The notes under the pieces are model-generated. The model searched no databases. It was given only the letters and a program-made list of their open reading frames with translations, and was not told where the DNA came from. A program made the translations under genes and the position numbers. A stretch of DNA of 64,000 nucleotides from Thinopyrum elongatum (Eukaryota > Streptophyta > Magnoliopsida > Poales > Poaceae), in assembly GCA_011799875.1 (NCBI GenBank), contig CM022298.1:498627357-498691356 (forward strand), in the 5' to 3' direction. Positions 36,241-49,131 of this stretch are shown one piece after another. Positions within the stretch are counted from its first letter, which is position 1. Every line of letters starts with the position of its first letter.

Positions 36241-37789
36241 ATAGAAAAGTGTGCGGATTTTGATGCGAATTAAAGGTGTAGATTAGGAGGTAGCCCTTCT
36301 ATGGAAAAAGATAATAAATTCTTTTATATCTAAATCAGTCTATTCAATACGTTTGATCTACAAGCTAATATGATGATTGCCTTTTTAAGTAACTTTAAAA
36401 TTGATGCAAACTTTTCAGGGAGGTGCACCGAAACAAAAAGCATTTTTTATTACTTCTTGTGTTCTTTGTATTGTCATGATGTTTGATGAATAACAAATAT
36501 GGATGATTTTTTATCATTGTGTGTGTTCTTTGTGTTGCCATAATGTTTGATGAATAGAACATAAGTTTTTTCCCAAGAAAGATGTAGTCTTGACGCAGGG
36601 TCGATGTAGTCCCGTTTGGAAGTCTACGTAGCGGTGCAGCAAGTGATAACAAGTCACATGGATATTCACGCGAATACGCGCGTAAGTATCCAAAGCCTTT
36701 CTTATGCCATATGTCTTTTGAAGGAATTTAGAACATGTCTAAAGCTCCACCATATATATGTTAGGCGTGCTATACTTTGGTAGACTTGAATTTTTATAAA
36801 ATTTCTATAGGGTCACATTTGCACACCGACATTACGTGGTTGAAATTCCTATAGCCATGACACCTTTGGCAAAGTGCTTGCCAACAAAATAGAGAGAGAG
36901 AGAGAGAGAGAGAGAGAGCGGGAGAGGGGATATAGGTTAATCCATCAAATATATTGTTTGCAATGTGGTTCATTCATTGATGTGAATAAGGTTTACACTA
37001 GCGGATAGTGCGTGATGGCACGCCATGCTTCGTTGGTTGGTCCAAGTTTTTTTTGGAGATTAGATTTTGAGACTTTGTTGTGTGTTATGTCTACCTATGT
37101 CTTTGTAGAGATGGAGAAGGTGGTTATGCGCTAGTTGTTTATTTAAAAAGTTTTTTACATACTGTAAACATGGATGCAGAGACACGAAGACCATAAACCT
37201 CACAAGGTGTCACATTTTCATGTCTTCTCAGTGGATGAAGATCATAAGGGGTTACCAAGTTAATTAGTAGTTCTAGGCTCTAAATTTGATACACATTTTT
37301 TTAAATGATGTGGTATATCTCTCATACTCTTCATCATCCTTCACTTGCAAGATTTGCATTGATTTGATATTCTGTATGCAATGACATACTCATATATCAA
37401 TAGTAACAACAAGCCATGTAATGTTTGAATACACTTTCGACACTGCAACAATGCCAATTTTTCAGGTTTAAAGAGTTCACACATTTTGGGGGAAAATGAA
37501 AGAGAATACACCATTTCTAAACCCAAATTTTCATACCTGAGGTTTGCACTTCTAAGATCAAGCTGCCAAAAGGAAAGATAAGGGAACTTTCTGAGACATC
37601 TTACTATCCTATTTCAATATTAGTGAGTGCAATTTGAGGATAAGCCAAATAATCATTGTTGATTGGTTGATGGGGCCTTTTGATTCTATGAATATATTTC
37701 GTTCAAAATGATAATTTTGCATATACAAATTAAAACCAAACTAATATCTTAAAAAGAAGTATTAAAACCGGGGTAGAGAAATTTCAATA
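36241..37789. other. Unclassified AT-rich DNA
   Basis: No supported gene. It contains an imperfect tandem pair of about 70 bp (36450-36560, TTCTTTGT-TTG-CAT-ATGTTTGATGAATA) and an AG microsatellite. It ends at the CACTA terminus. Confidence 0.4.
36891..36918. repeat. (AG)n microsatellite
   Basis: Fourteen uninterrupted AG units. Confidence 0.95.
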
Positions 37790-39100
37790 CACTACAAAAA
37801 AATACACTTCCGTGATGATACGTGTTTGTCACAGTAGGTCACATTTTCTGTCATGCATGTACATCCATGACGATTTTATGACATAATCAAGATAGTCATA
37901 CCTATGCTGTCATAGAAGTGTTCCATGACAATACCAAAATTATCATCACGGAAGTGTCCACTTCCATGACGATAAATGACGCGTCATGGAAGTGCTTTCG
38001 TCAAGGGTAACCGACACATGGCATCCACCGTAACGGGTCACCGTTAAGCTATCGGGTTCTGGTTTGGATCCGATAACCCGTTAACAGCCCGGACCAATGG
38101 GGATTTTCCACGTGTAAAATCATCATTGGCTGGAGGAAACACGTGTCGGCTCCTCGGTGGGCCAGATGTCGTCCATCCAATGGAGGAGACCTGCCTATGA
38201 TACGTCGGCATGTGGTAGGGCCCAACAGATGCCCATATAGGTTAAAAAGGCCGGCACAGTCAAAGGCCCGTAGTATTTACTTAGGTACTAGTGGGCCAGC
38301 CCACTAACGGCTTGCTTAAACATGGCCCATTTATGGCCCAAAGCCAGATTTGGCCCGTTAATTGTTCCCCGAGTATTTGGGCTCAATTATGACCCAGTGA
38401 CATTTCGGCCTGTTAGAGGCCCGATGTAGACATGGGCCCATTTCAGCCCGGTGTGTCTTTCGGCCTGGGAATGGCCCATGCTGACCATGGGCCGTATATG
38501 GTCCGACGCAGCATCCGGCCCACTAACGGCCCGTGATCAAGGTGGCAACAGTTCAGCCCAACGTGACTTTGGGCTTGTTAAAGGCATGTCGTATAATTCG
38601 GCCTGTTGATGCCTCTACTAAGCTTTCGGCCTCTTAAAGGCCCATCATATCAGTGGGCCAACTAAGGCCGGAGATATGTTTCGGCCTCGTAATGGCCCGT
38701 CATATAACTGGGCCAATAATGGCCCAGTCTACATTTCAGCCTACTAAAGGCCCGTGGACGACTATTGAAAATTGAGCCCCAACATGCATTTTGGCCTGCT
38801 AAAGGCCCATGGTATCTTCTGGGCCGTAACAGGCCAGCAGAATATTCAGCCTGTTAATGGGCCGAAGCTACATGGGCCCAACTAAGCGCTGGGTCCACTA
38901 AAGAACCAACTAAACTTTGGGCCGAATGTAGGCCCGTGTAAGTCGTGGGCCTGACGCACAGTGTGAAGGGCCCCAATGGCCTTTCAGGCCCAAGAAAGTT
39001 GCGGGCCGGCTCAATTGTGGCCTGCTAAAATGGAAGCCTGTTAGAGGCGAATGTTTCAGCCCGGTCGACTACATCAGATTTTCACCCTTTTTTTCAGATA
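37790..39100 (+). mobile_element. CACTA (En/Spm) transposon terminus and subterminal region
   Basis: Begins CACTACAAAAAAATACACTTCCGTGATGATACG, a CACTA terminal inverted repeat preceded by ATA. The subterminal part repeats CACTTCC(A/G)TGA in both orientations (37806, 37938-37990), typical of CACTA binding-site arrays. It is followed by many GGCCC and GGCCCGT-AA motifs up to about 39060. The matching right terminus was not found by eye, so the element is truncated, extends past rearranged DNA, or its far end has diverged. The TnpA-like gene at 39393-42311 probably belongs to it. Confidence 0.82.
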
Positions 39101-39392
39101 GCGAATGATGGCATATACGGTAACTAGTAGGAATTAAGAAAAACCTACTCCATACAATAAAGAAATTATGGCATAGTAACTTAGAATACACCTACACTAT
39201 ACAATAAAGGATTTATGGTGTATTGCATCCATTGGGCATCGAAGTTCGCCACCAGTGATCATAAAGCGCAACGAAGAAGCAGATTACAAAAACTGGGCAT
39301 CATTGCAGCATAACAAAATAATACTGAACCAAGACCACTTCCAAGACAGTTCAAGAAAGGTTAGCCTTGCACGGGAGCTGCTGCGCAAGCTG

Positions 39393-42311
39393 CTAAGCAA
39401 GGCTGTGAGACCGGCCTAGCATGTCGATCATAGCTTCCAGGTGTAGCTGTTTAGCAATGAGGTTCTCATTGGTGTTCTCCGCGATCTTCCTTAGAGATTG
39501 GACTTCAAGTCGAAGTTGAGTTGCAGAATGCCTTTCTTCTTGAACTTGAGACTGAAGAAGTTGAACTGATTCAGACAGCGAGTTCTGTGAGCTTGTATGA
39601 CTGCTAGTCTCAAGTAACTTGAACATTGCATCAAGACATGACTTTGGGGTTGTCTCGCTATCTTCAAGATGTTTTGCCTTCTTTACTGCAATATATGTTG
39701 GGTTTGTCTCACAGCCTTCAGCAGACTTGTGCATGTCATCAGGCATATCACCCTGAAACAAGCAGAGATATGACAGGTTTTGCATGTGTATAAATGAAGA
39801 TGGTAACTGTTCTGTCAATTCCATCCAATTTCAAATTAGAAAATAAAGAGTCAGTTCAGAATATCAATAGCATAATTTGGCATTGTTCATAATGTGGGGA
39901 GCTTCACCACACTACTGGATTACCATGTCAACAAAACAAGCATAGATGAAGGGCAAAGACAATCATTGTATCTATTTTGGTTAATGTGCAAGGCATGTTG
40001 TTCATATCATCAGCCACATCAGTAAGATAAAACAGGAGATGACAAGGTGCAAATGTGGGTTGCTTCACCACACACTGGATTATAGATCCACAAAAACAAG
40101 CATACATATAGGGGGTATTGAGTAATGTGCATGGTATGAATAAAGAATTTGGTTTTACAACTAAAACTTGGAACTTACAGTTGTTGTGAACATGCATTTT
40201 GATAGAAACAGCAAACTAAACAAGAGTTGATGATAGGGAGTATGAGCAAATTAAACAGCAGTTGAGGATAAAGGCTTTAGAAGGACGGACTTACATTAAT
40301 AGTTAACACTGGCTTTATAATGCCCTTCTCCATGTCAAGGGAAGGATAACTCAAGAATTTCAGCACAAAATCTTCTTCGTAAGCATTGCGTGTACTCTAC
40401 ATTTTGTAGAGAGTAATTGTAGATATGATAATACTGGAAGGGATAGAGGATAATGAAGATAAGATGCGGATTGATGCTACATAATCAACTACCAATCCCT
40501 GTAAGTACAAGCGTTATAGGACAAAATGTACTGACAAGAGCAATGGGCTACACTTCTGCACTGGCATTGTCTACGCATTCAACTTTTTGGTACGATTAAA
40601 TATAGATCTAATATTTTTTAGGAAATGGTGGGCGAGGGAGATAAGATGCAGAATGCTACACAATGAACCATTCCCTCCTTCCCATAATATAAGAGTGTTT
40701 TGTACACTGGTGTACTATACAAAACACTCCTATATTATGGGACAGAGGGAGTAGTTGTTAATGTAAGTACAGTGATAGAAGACGTTCAGTCCTTACAAGA
40801 GGACTGCAGAGCTAAACCTCTTCAAAAGCATTGTGTTGATTCTAAATTTATGTAAGAGTCAGTACGGATATTATAATGTCCACCAAATAGAGGATAATGA
40901 GGCTAACATGTGCAGTGGTGCTACATAATCAGCCAGCTATGAAAGTAAGTATGGTCATACAGGGCAAGAAGTACTCACAAGAGTAATGCAGTGTGTAGTA
41001 TAGTTGTGAGATTCGGTGGTCCCTTGAGAATGAATGTTCTTCTGCAAACAGTTTTCATACAAGTGAGACGTAAGGCACATGCAGAAATGTAGTTCAAATT
41101 GTGATGTGATATCATAGACAATACCTTACGCTGCAGACGAGACCAATGTGTAACAAGATTATTCCAGTCACTGTCTAATAAATGTAGCACCGGAGATTTT
41201 ACAAAAAATTTGTTTAGAGGCTTGCCATCAAAGTGTGCTTGCCTCAGGTAGGAATGATACTTCATCAACGAGTGCTTGAAAAGCGCAACCAACCCTTGCT
41301 CGTCTTGACTATCTAGTTTGGTCCTCGCCTATTTAAAAGAATGAAATCTTGTTTCTTCTGTCAGCAAAAACATATGCAGTAATTACCATGAATAACATTA
41401 GTACATTACTTACGCGTAAGTTGCGGAGGAAGATTGGAAATTGTTCTTTGTCTGTGGTATAATCTTTCCATGAAGGAAAGATGCACACAAAGTTCCTGAC
41501 AACAATATAAGCTTCGTCTACTAATCTGGGAAGAAGTGGAACAGGGGTCCTATTTGCTGCAATTGGGGCTCCCTCTCGTTTGAAAAGGGATTTGGCAACT
41601 GGATTTGGTGTACTCTTTGCTGGAATGAGGGTTTTGCGTCGTAGAGCTAATGTTATGTCAACTGGCATCATCATACTGTTTGCTGCAGTTGGGGTCTGCC
41701 GAGTTGGGGCATCAGAGATGGCCAGTGTAGTAGGGCTAGATTCTGCTAGAGTTGTGGCCGTGTTTTCTGGGTTTGGTGATATTGTGACTACACCTAATGG
41801 GCTATTTGATTTATCAGGTGTCACTACCTTTTCCAAATACATTGTTCGTGCTCCTCCGCGATCAGCAATCGCCCTCTTCCTTTTGAACATCTGATACACA
41901 AGAACAACATTTGAATGGATAATTATGGTAAGATGAGAGATGGAATATGTACTGAAAATGGGTAGGCCGGGCGTATTCACATACACGATGTGTAAACTAA
42001 GCTAATGGTAGTGCAACAAAGAAGAAGCAATGCAAAGCATCAGTTGCAAGATATCTGCGACCAATATAACCTTGGAAAGTTAGAGCAAGCACCTTGATGG
42101 GTGAATAAGATAGGGCATCTGCCTCTGACTCCTCCACTAGGGAGCTACATTGACTTAGGTCTCCCTCTAGCTCAGAATCATTGTTAGGATCATATTCTGA
42201 ACACGAATCTGTAGGTGGAGAGCGTTTGCATTGCATTGCATCCAGACTTGATTTCAGTCCCTTAATGCCAAGTTTGATAGCCATGGCATTGTTCTGCTTT
42301 ATTCTTTTCAT
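39393..42311 (-). CDS. TnpA-like CACTA transposase-associated protein, six joined exons
   Basis: Minus-strand exons read by eye: 42311-42093, 41890-41414, 41328-41125, 41041-40979, 40396-40295, 39752-39393. Every intron has GT...AG ends and every junction is phase 0, giving about 474 codons without a stop. The first exon carries YELARMKRIKQNNAMAIKLGI, the third LVTHWSRLQRK, the fourth a block ending HNYTTHCITL, and the last a Leu/Glu/Gln-rich coiled coil, as in plant Ptta/En/Spm-type proteins. In En/Spm, TnpA binds subterminal repeats and assists transposition. There is no DDE catalytic domain, so it is not the transposase itself. Upstream of 42311 the frame has a TAA three codons before HHND, so the 5' junction is unresolved. 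Confidence 0.62.
40671..40751. mobile_element. Stowaway MITE (Tc1/Mariner type)
   Basis: An 81-bp near-palindrome. The left arm TTCCCTCCTTCCCATAATAT and right arm ATATTATGGGACAGAGGGAG are inverted; TA follows on the right while the left TA has mutated to CA. It lies in the intron between the 41041-40979 and 40396-40295 exons of the TnpA-like gene. Confidence 0.88.
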
Positions 42312-42349
42312 GCGCGCAAGCTCATAATCATTATGATGTTATTCAGTAT

Positions 42350-43662
42350 CTGAGATTCATAAAAACATAAAAAGTAGTCAGATTATCTATGGAATGCATT
42401 GCGGATTCAACTCGAAGATTGTCTCCCTACAAACCCCTGCGTATACAAAGTTCATCCCCCAACCGTGCTGACCAGACCACACACAGAAATACAAACCTCT
42501 TATGTCTCTATAACAGACGGACACACATTTCAAAACTGAAGTAGGAACATTAGAATCATATCAAATTCGTATTTGAACAAATAAACTAAGGAATTATGAG
42601 TGGCATAATGTTTAGCTTCAAGGGTGGAGTGCTGGTAGTGCAACACAAAGCAAGTAGGCAGATTGTATTCCATGTAAAAGATCATAGTCTATGTAAAAGG
42701 TGGATATGACACTTTCTTTCTATACAATGCAGTGTTCGTTGCCCACACATAGTGGAAGAGATCACACAGAGAAATACTATTCACTCATGTCTGCGGTTCC
42801 AGTATTTTGAAACAGGGTGGTCCACCCTAAAAGAATATTGACAACAAATATGACAAGGCAAGCATAGAGGTAGTGAATTAATCATTACTTGTGAGCTTAC
42901 TAGGAAAAGTATGCAGAATTGTAACTGCAGTAAGAGACCATCCAAAATCTGAATCAAGAAGTTGGTCTAGCACTTATTGTTTGCAACTAATCGACGTGAA
43001 TAATTGGATATCATATCGAATGAGTAAGAAAGACAAGTAAAATTGTCAACAAACCTGGCCTGCAGTAGTAATTTGGGTCAATGTCACTATAACCAACAAT
43101 CCAACATGACTACTGTCTGTTCCTAGGGCTGGAATTTTGAAACCCTGTGAACTTTACAGGTACTAAAGATTACTGAAATATCTGAACCATTAAGTGTAGG
43201 TAGCACTCAATACACAACAAACCCTAATGACAGTCCTGCCTAATGAGTAATGAATCAATTAGAAAATGGGGGATGGGGAGTGGCTGCTGAGTGTTGAGGA
43301 TATATCTCAGGATAAATCGGGTTGGCTTAGTGGGTGTTGCACGCCTGAGCGCTGAACGAACTGGGAAGGTAGGCACGGTGGCGCGCCCGGGCAGTGGTGA
43401 CGCTGTTGGGCGAGCGGCTTGTGATCTCCTGTTAGTCCGGCGTCTCCTCCTAGAGTCATGTCGTCCGGGGACGGCAAGTCGCCGGCAAGGCAGGCGGCTG
43501 GGGGCGAGTAGAGATCAGAAGCGCAGCAGAACAGAGGGGAATCGGGGTCTGGGCCGACCCAAAATCCCAGGGTGGGCCGCGGCCCACCGTGGGCACCCTG
43601 TAGATCCACACCCCAGCGGCATACATGCATTTTCGAAACTAAATTAGGAACATTTAGCTGAC
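42350..43662 (-). other. Presumed intron DNA of the TnpA-like gene, right of exon 42311
   Basis: No supported exon. Contains a GC-rich patch (43300-43620) with chance ORFs on both strands. A block at 42533-42665 is repeated in diverged form at 43634-43662 plus 49132-49250. CTGAC (43658-43662) is the target duplicated by element C. Confidence 0.45.
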
Positions 43663-45247
43663 TGATACGTCTCCAACGTATCTATAATTTTTGCTTGTTC
43701 CATGCTGTTATATTATCATTCTTGGATGTTTTACAATCATTTTATAGCAACCTTATATCATTTTTTGGGACTAACCTATTGACTAGTGCCCAGTGCCAGT
43801 TGCTATTTTTTGCTTATTTACTTCGTAGAATATCAGTACCAAACGGAGTCCAAACGCAGCGAAACTTTTTGGAGAATTTTTTTGGACCAGAAGACACAAC
43901 ATGGACCAAAGAAGTACCAGAGGGGAGGCCCGAGGTGGGCACAACCCACCTGGGTGAGCCCAGGAGCCCAGGGGGTTGTGCCCCCCTTGGTGGCCTCGCG
44001 CACAGCCTCTTCGCCCTATAAATTCCCAAATATTCCAGAAACCCTAGGGAGTTGATGAAATACCATTCCATCCGCCACAAGTTCCAGAACCACGAGATCC
44101 AATCTAGACACCATCACGGAGGGGTTCATCATCCTCATTGGTGCCTCTCCGATGATGCGTGAGTAGTTCATCCTAGACCTAAGGGTCCGTAGGCAGTAGC
44201 TAGATGGATTCCTCTCTCTCTTTTGATTCTCAATACAATGGTCTCTTGGAGATCTATTTGAGGTAACTCTTTTTTGCAGTGTGTTTGTTGGGATCCGATG
44301 AACTTTGAGTTTATGATCAGATCTATATCCATGAATATTATTTGAGTCTTCTTTTGATCTCTTATATGCATGATTATTTATAGCCTCGTATTTCTTCTTT
44401 GAATCTTTGGTTTAGTTAGGCCAACTAGATCATTTTTTCTTGCCATGGGAAGAGGTGCTTTGTGATGGGTTCGATCGTGCGGTGTTCCTTCCCAGTGACA
44501 GAAGGGGCAGCAAGACACGCATGTATCGTTGCTATTAAGGATAACAAGATGGGGGCTATTCCTACATGAATAGATCTCGTCTACATCATGTCATCATTCT
44601 TATTGCATTACTCCGTTTCTCCATGAACTTAATACACTAGATGCATGCTGGATAGCAGTCGATGTGTGGAGTAATAGTAGTAGATGCAGGCAGGAGTCGG
44701 TCTACTAATCTTGGTCGTGATGCCTATATATTGGTCATTGCCTTGGATATTGTCATAATTATTCGATCTTCAATCAATTGCCCAACAGTAATTTGTTTAC
44801 CCATCGTGTGTTGTTTTCTTGAGAGAAGGCACTAGTGAAATCTATGGCCCCCGGGTCTATTCTTTATCATATTTGCTTTGAGATCTATTTTTATTCGCTT
44901 TTGTTTTCAGATCTATTACTCCAAAAACATAAAAATACCTTGCTGCACTTTTTTGTTATTTATTTTATTTCGCGTTTTATCGAGATCTATTTATCCAATC
45001 TACACAATTTTTATCCCGTCAACTTGACAATTTCTGGCGCCGTTACCCGTGGAGGGATTGACAACCCCTCATAAGCGTCGGGTTGCAAGTATTTGTTCTT
45101 TGTGTGCAGGTACCGTTTATATAGTGTTGCTTGGTTCCCCTACTATATTGCTACCTTGGTTTCATAACTAAGGGAAATACCTACCGTAGCTGTACTGCAT
45201 CATTCCTTCCTCTTTGGGGAAATACCAACGTAGTTCAAGCGACATCA
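43663..45247 (+). repeat. 5' LTR of element C
   Basis: 1585 bp. TATA box TATAAA at 44017-44022. About 215 bp before its end it carries TTTCTGGCGCCGTTACCCGTGGA, which resembles the family's own primer binding site; the same block is in the 3' LTR fragment (about 48917). Confidence 0.88.
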
Positions 45248-45257
45248 AAAGGAATTT

Positions 45258-45275
45258 CTGGCACCGTTGCCGGGG
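45258..45275 (+). other. Primer binding site of element C (tRNA-Asp type)
   Basis: TGGCACCGTTGCCGGGGA, 10 nt after the LTR end, one mismatch from the tRNA-Asp complement. Confidence 0.75.
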
Positions 45276-45483
45276 AGACATCATCATCATCTATCAGGTT
45301 CCTAATCACAAATCTCATCTCCTTGAAATTTACATTATTTGCCATTTGCCTCTCGTTTTCATCTCCCCCACTTCACAAAACTTTGCCGTTTTATTCGCCC
45401 TCCTTTTCGTTCGCCGTTTTCTCGTCAGATCTGTTTTTGTTTGCAATCTTGTTTGTGTAGTCACGAAGACTCAAGAAAACACC

Positions 45484-47446
45484 AAATTGTGTGATATTTC
45501 GAATACCAATAACAATGATTTTATTAGCACTCCAATTGCTCCTCCCGCCACTAGCGCAGAATCTTGTGATATTAATGCCGCTTTGTTGAATCTTGTTACG
45601 AAAGATCAGTTTTCCGGTACTCCTAATGAGGTTGCCGCATCCCATCTAAACACATTCATAGAATTGTGTGATATGCAAAAGAAAAAATATGTGGACAATG
45701 ATATTGTGAAGTTGAAATTATTTCCTTTCTCTTTGAGGGATTATGCAAAAATTTGGTTTTCTTCTTTGCCTCGCAATAGTATCGATTCTTGGGATAAGTG
45801 CAAAGATCCTTTTATTACTAAGTATTTTCTGCCCGTGAAAATTATTTCTCTTAGAACTCAAATCATGAATTTTAAGCAACTTGAGCATGAACATGTTGCA
45901 CAATCTTGGGAAAGAATGAAGTTGATGCTAAGAAATTGTCCTACTCATGGTTTAAATCTTTGGATGATCATACAATTTTTTTATGCAGGATTGAATTTTG
46001 TTTATAGAAATCTCTTAGATTCCGCCAAGGGTGGTACTTTTATGGAAATTACTTTGGATGAAGCTACTAAATTGCTTGATAATATTATGGCAAATTCTTC
46101 ACAATGGCATACTGAAAGAGCACCTACTAGTAAAAAGTTAATTCGGTTGAAGAAATTAGTACATTGAGTGAAAAAGTTGATGCTCTTATGAAATTGGTTG
46201 CTAATAAAAGTGCTCCTATTGATCTTAATGATGTGCCTTTGTCTACTTTGATTGAGCAAAATAGTGACCCCGTAGATGTGAATTTTGTCTCGTGAAACAA
46301 TTTTAATAACGATGCTTATATAGGTAATTTTAATCCTAGGCCTTTTCCTAGAAATTCCTCTAATAATTATGGTAATTATTGTTACAACAATAATGGGAAC
46401 ACATCTAATCTTGATAATAATATTAAAGAACTTATCAATGCTCAAAAAGTTTTCAATACTATGATAGAAGAAAAGTTGAATAAGATTGATGATATGTCTA
46501 GAAGCATTGATAGAATTTCTCATGATGTAGAAACTCTCAAGTTGAATTTTTTTTACCCAAGGTTGATGAATCAATTAAAGCTTTATATGTTTCTATGGAT
46601 GAAAGTAAGAAAAGAACCGCTATGCTTAGAGCTAAAAGAGAATTTTTAGAAAGAGCGTTTTCTAGTGATTGCTTTCATAAAAATGAAGAAGATCTTAAAG
46701 TGATTGGTGTTTCTTCTATTGATTCCTTATTTAGTAAAATTAAAATTGATGATAAAGAGATTGAAGAAGAGTCAACTTTAGTTAGAAGGCGTCCCGATAA
46801 TTCAGAGGGTGAAAATCTTGATGAAAAAATTGATAAAAGTGGGTTTGGAGAGGTCAAAACTTCAACTAGTGATGTGCCCACTCTTTTGGATTACAAAGAC
46901 TTTAATTATGATAATTGCTCTTTGCTTGAATGTATTTCTTTGTTTCAATTCATGATAAATTCACCCCATGCTTATGAACAAAATAAAGCTTTTACTAAAC
47001 ATGTCGTAGATGCCATGATGAAAGCTTTGGAAGAAAAATTGGAATTAGAGATTTCAATTCCTAGGAAATTGCATGATGAATGGGAACCTACTATCAAAGT
47101 CAAGATTAAAAATTATGAGCGTTTTGCTTTATGCGATTTGGGTGCTAGTGTTTCCACAATTCCGAAATCTTTATGTGATGTGCTTGGTCTTACCGATATT
47201 GAAGAATGTTCTATTAATTTGCACTTGGCGGATTCCACTATTAAAAAGCCTTTGGGAAGAATTAATGATGTTCTTATTCTTGCAAATAGAAATTATGTGC
47301 CCATAGATTTTATTGTTCATGATACTGATTGCAATCCGTCTTGTCCAATTATACTTGGTAGACCATTTTTACGTACTATTGGTGTTGTGATTGATATGAA
47401 AGAAGGCAATATTAAATTTCAATTTTCGCTAAGAAAGGGTATGTAA
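45484..47446 (+). pseudogene. Gag and retropepsin-like protein of element C, frameshifted
   Basis: The first frame (to 46167) holds the capsid part: NLVTKDQFSGTPNE, LKLFPFSLRDYAKIWFSSLP and WERMKLMLRNCPTHGLNLW, the plant Retrotrans_gag pattern. A frameshift near 46140 and a stop at 46293-46295 break the Asn-rich middle. The frame resumes at about 46595 and reads a retropepsin-like domain with ALCDLGASVSTIPKSL and CPIILGRPFLRTIG, stopping at 47446. It is better preserved than the copy in element B. No RT follows, and the frame ends in family-typical non-coding DNA (GCTAGGGGCATAAAACGATAGC). Confidence 0.85.
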
Positions 47447-48802
47447 CACTTCCCTAGAACAATAATTAAGCCACCATATGAATCAATCATGAGGGCATCC
47501 TATGGATCTAAAACTAAAGATGACAATACTTGAATCTATGCATTACGCCTAGCTAGGGGCATAAAACGATAGCCTTGTTGGGAGGCAACCCAATGAATAA
47601 AATTTATTTTTGCCTATTTATTTCTGTTCTTGAGTGGTTACACAATTATGCCTCTATTATGATTGTGTTTTTTATGTTTTAATTAGTATTTGTGCCAAGT
47701 ATAGCCTTTGGGATAGCTTTGGTGATAGTTGATTTGATCCTGTTGAAAAACAGAAACTTTTGCGTCCAGTAACAGAATTGTTTAAATTCACAGAAGAGAC
47801 AAAACATTCTGAATTTTTTACACAAGATTTACATACAAATTTCCTATGTTTTTCTTATTTTTCAGAATTTTGGAGTTACATAAGTATGATAACAATTCGC
47901 ATCTTTACGGACTGTTCTGTTTTTGACAGATTCTGTTTTCTTTGCATTGTGTGCTTATTTTGATGAATCTATGGATTGTATCGGGGGGTACAAGCCATGG
48001 AAAAGTTAGAATACAGTAGATATAATGCAATAACAAAATTTCAATGGGTTTGCCATAGTACTTAAAGTAAAGATTGGTTTTCTTATACTAACGGATCTCA
48101 CGAAGGTTTTATTAAGTTTTGTGTGATTGAAGTTTTCAAGTTTTGGGTGAGATCGCGATGGATGAAGGAATAAGGAGTCAAAAGAGCCTAAGCTTGGGGA
48201 TGCCCCATGGCACCCAAAGTTAATATTCAAGTAGAACCAAGCAACTAAGCTTGGGGATGCCCCGGAAGGCATCCCCTCTTTCTTCTATCGACCATCGGTA
48301 TTTTACTTGGAGCTACATTTTTATTCGTCACATATCATGAGTTTTGCTTGGAGCGCCTTGTATTATACGAGCCTTTGCTTGTTTTGCTTTTTAGTTTGCC
48401 ACAAGTATCCTTGCTGGACACACCTATTTGAGAGAGCCAAAATTATGCTATGATTTGTTAGAATTGCTCTCTATGCTTCACTTAAATTTTCTTAGCTATG
48501 GAATTGCTCTAGTGCTTCACTTATATCTTTTTTAGCACAGTGTGCTTTAATATTTTTGAAGAAATGCTCTCATGCTTCACTTAGATTAATTTGAGATTTA
48601 GTAAATTTTTTAAGAAATTCTCTCATGCTTCACTTATATTATTTTGAGAGATGATTTTTTTTTTTGCTCATGTTCTTCACTTAGATTTGTTTGAGCTTGT
48701 CAAAAACAATTGCAATTTATGAAACTAGTCCCAAAGTGATAGATATTCAAGAGGGATATAATAAAAACTTTCATGAAGATCATTGGACAAAATAAACTAT
48801 TG
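47447..48802 (+). other. Non-coding 3' body of element C
   Basis: Parallels that of element B: TTCTGTTTTTGACAGATTC near 47925, AAGCTTGGGGATGCC blocks at 48190 and 48248, and at 48465-48700 five imperfect copies of CTCTCATGCTTCACTTATATT. It ends abruptly at about 48800 in the truncated 3' LTR. Confidence 0.75.
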
Positions 48803-49131
48803 TTCCAAAAACCCAAAAATACCTTGCTGCACTTTTTTGTTATTTATTTTATTTTGCGTTTTATCGAGATCTATTTATCCAATCTACACAATTTTTATCC
48901 CGTCAACTTGACAATTTCTGGCGCCGTTACCCGTAGAGGTATTGACAAACCCTCATAAGCGTCGGGTTGCAAGTATTTGTTCTTTGTGTGCAGGTACCGT
49001 TTACATAGTGTTGCTTGGTTCTCCTACTGGATTGATATCTTGGTTTCATAACTGAGGGAAATACCTACCGTAGCTGTACTGCATCATCCCTTCCTCTTTG
49101 GAGAAATACTGACGTAGTTCAAGCGACATCA
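48803..49131 (+). repeat. 3' LTR of element C, truncated
   Basis: Aligns with 44921-45247 of the 5' LTR (ATACCTTGCTGCACTTTTTTG ... CAAGCGACATCA). The missing start and the missing purine tract mark an internal deletion made after insertion. Confidence 0.85.

Larger units (their letters stand above)
43663..49131 (+). mobile_element. Gypsy LTR retrotransposon C inside the TnpA-like gene
   Basis: Flanked by perfect CTGAC duplications (43658-43662 and 49132-49136). 5' LTR 43663-45247 (1585 bp, TGATACGTCTCC...GACATCA), tRNA-Asp-type primer site at 45258-45275, gag-protease region, then non-coding DNA. The 3' LTR is reduced to its last 330 bp (about 48803-49131) by an internal deletion that removed its first 1.25 kb. 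It has the same coding content as element B and no RT or integrase. It sits between the TnpA-like exon at 42311 and the possible first exon near 49440. Confidence 0.9.

Noticed and set aside
43307..43630. 107-codon minus-strand ORF and overlapping plus-strand ORF in the presumed intron.
   Set aside because: A GC-rich patch with ORFs on both strands, no splice context fitting the TnpA-like gene, and no recognised domain.
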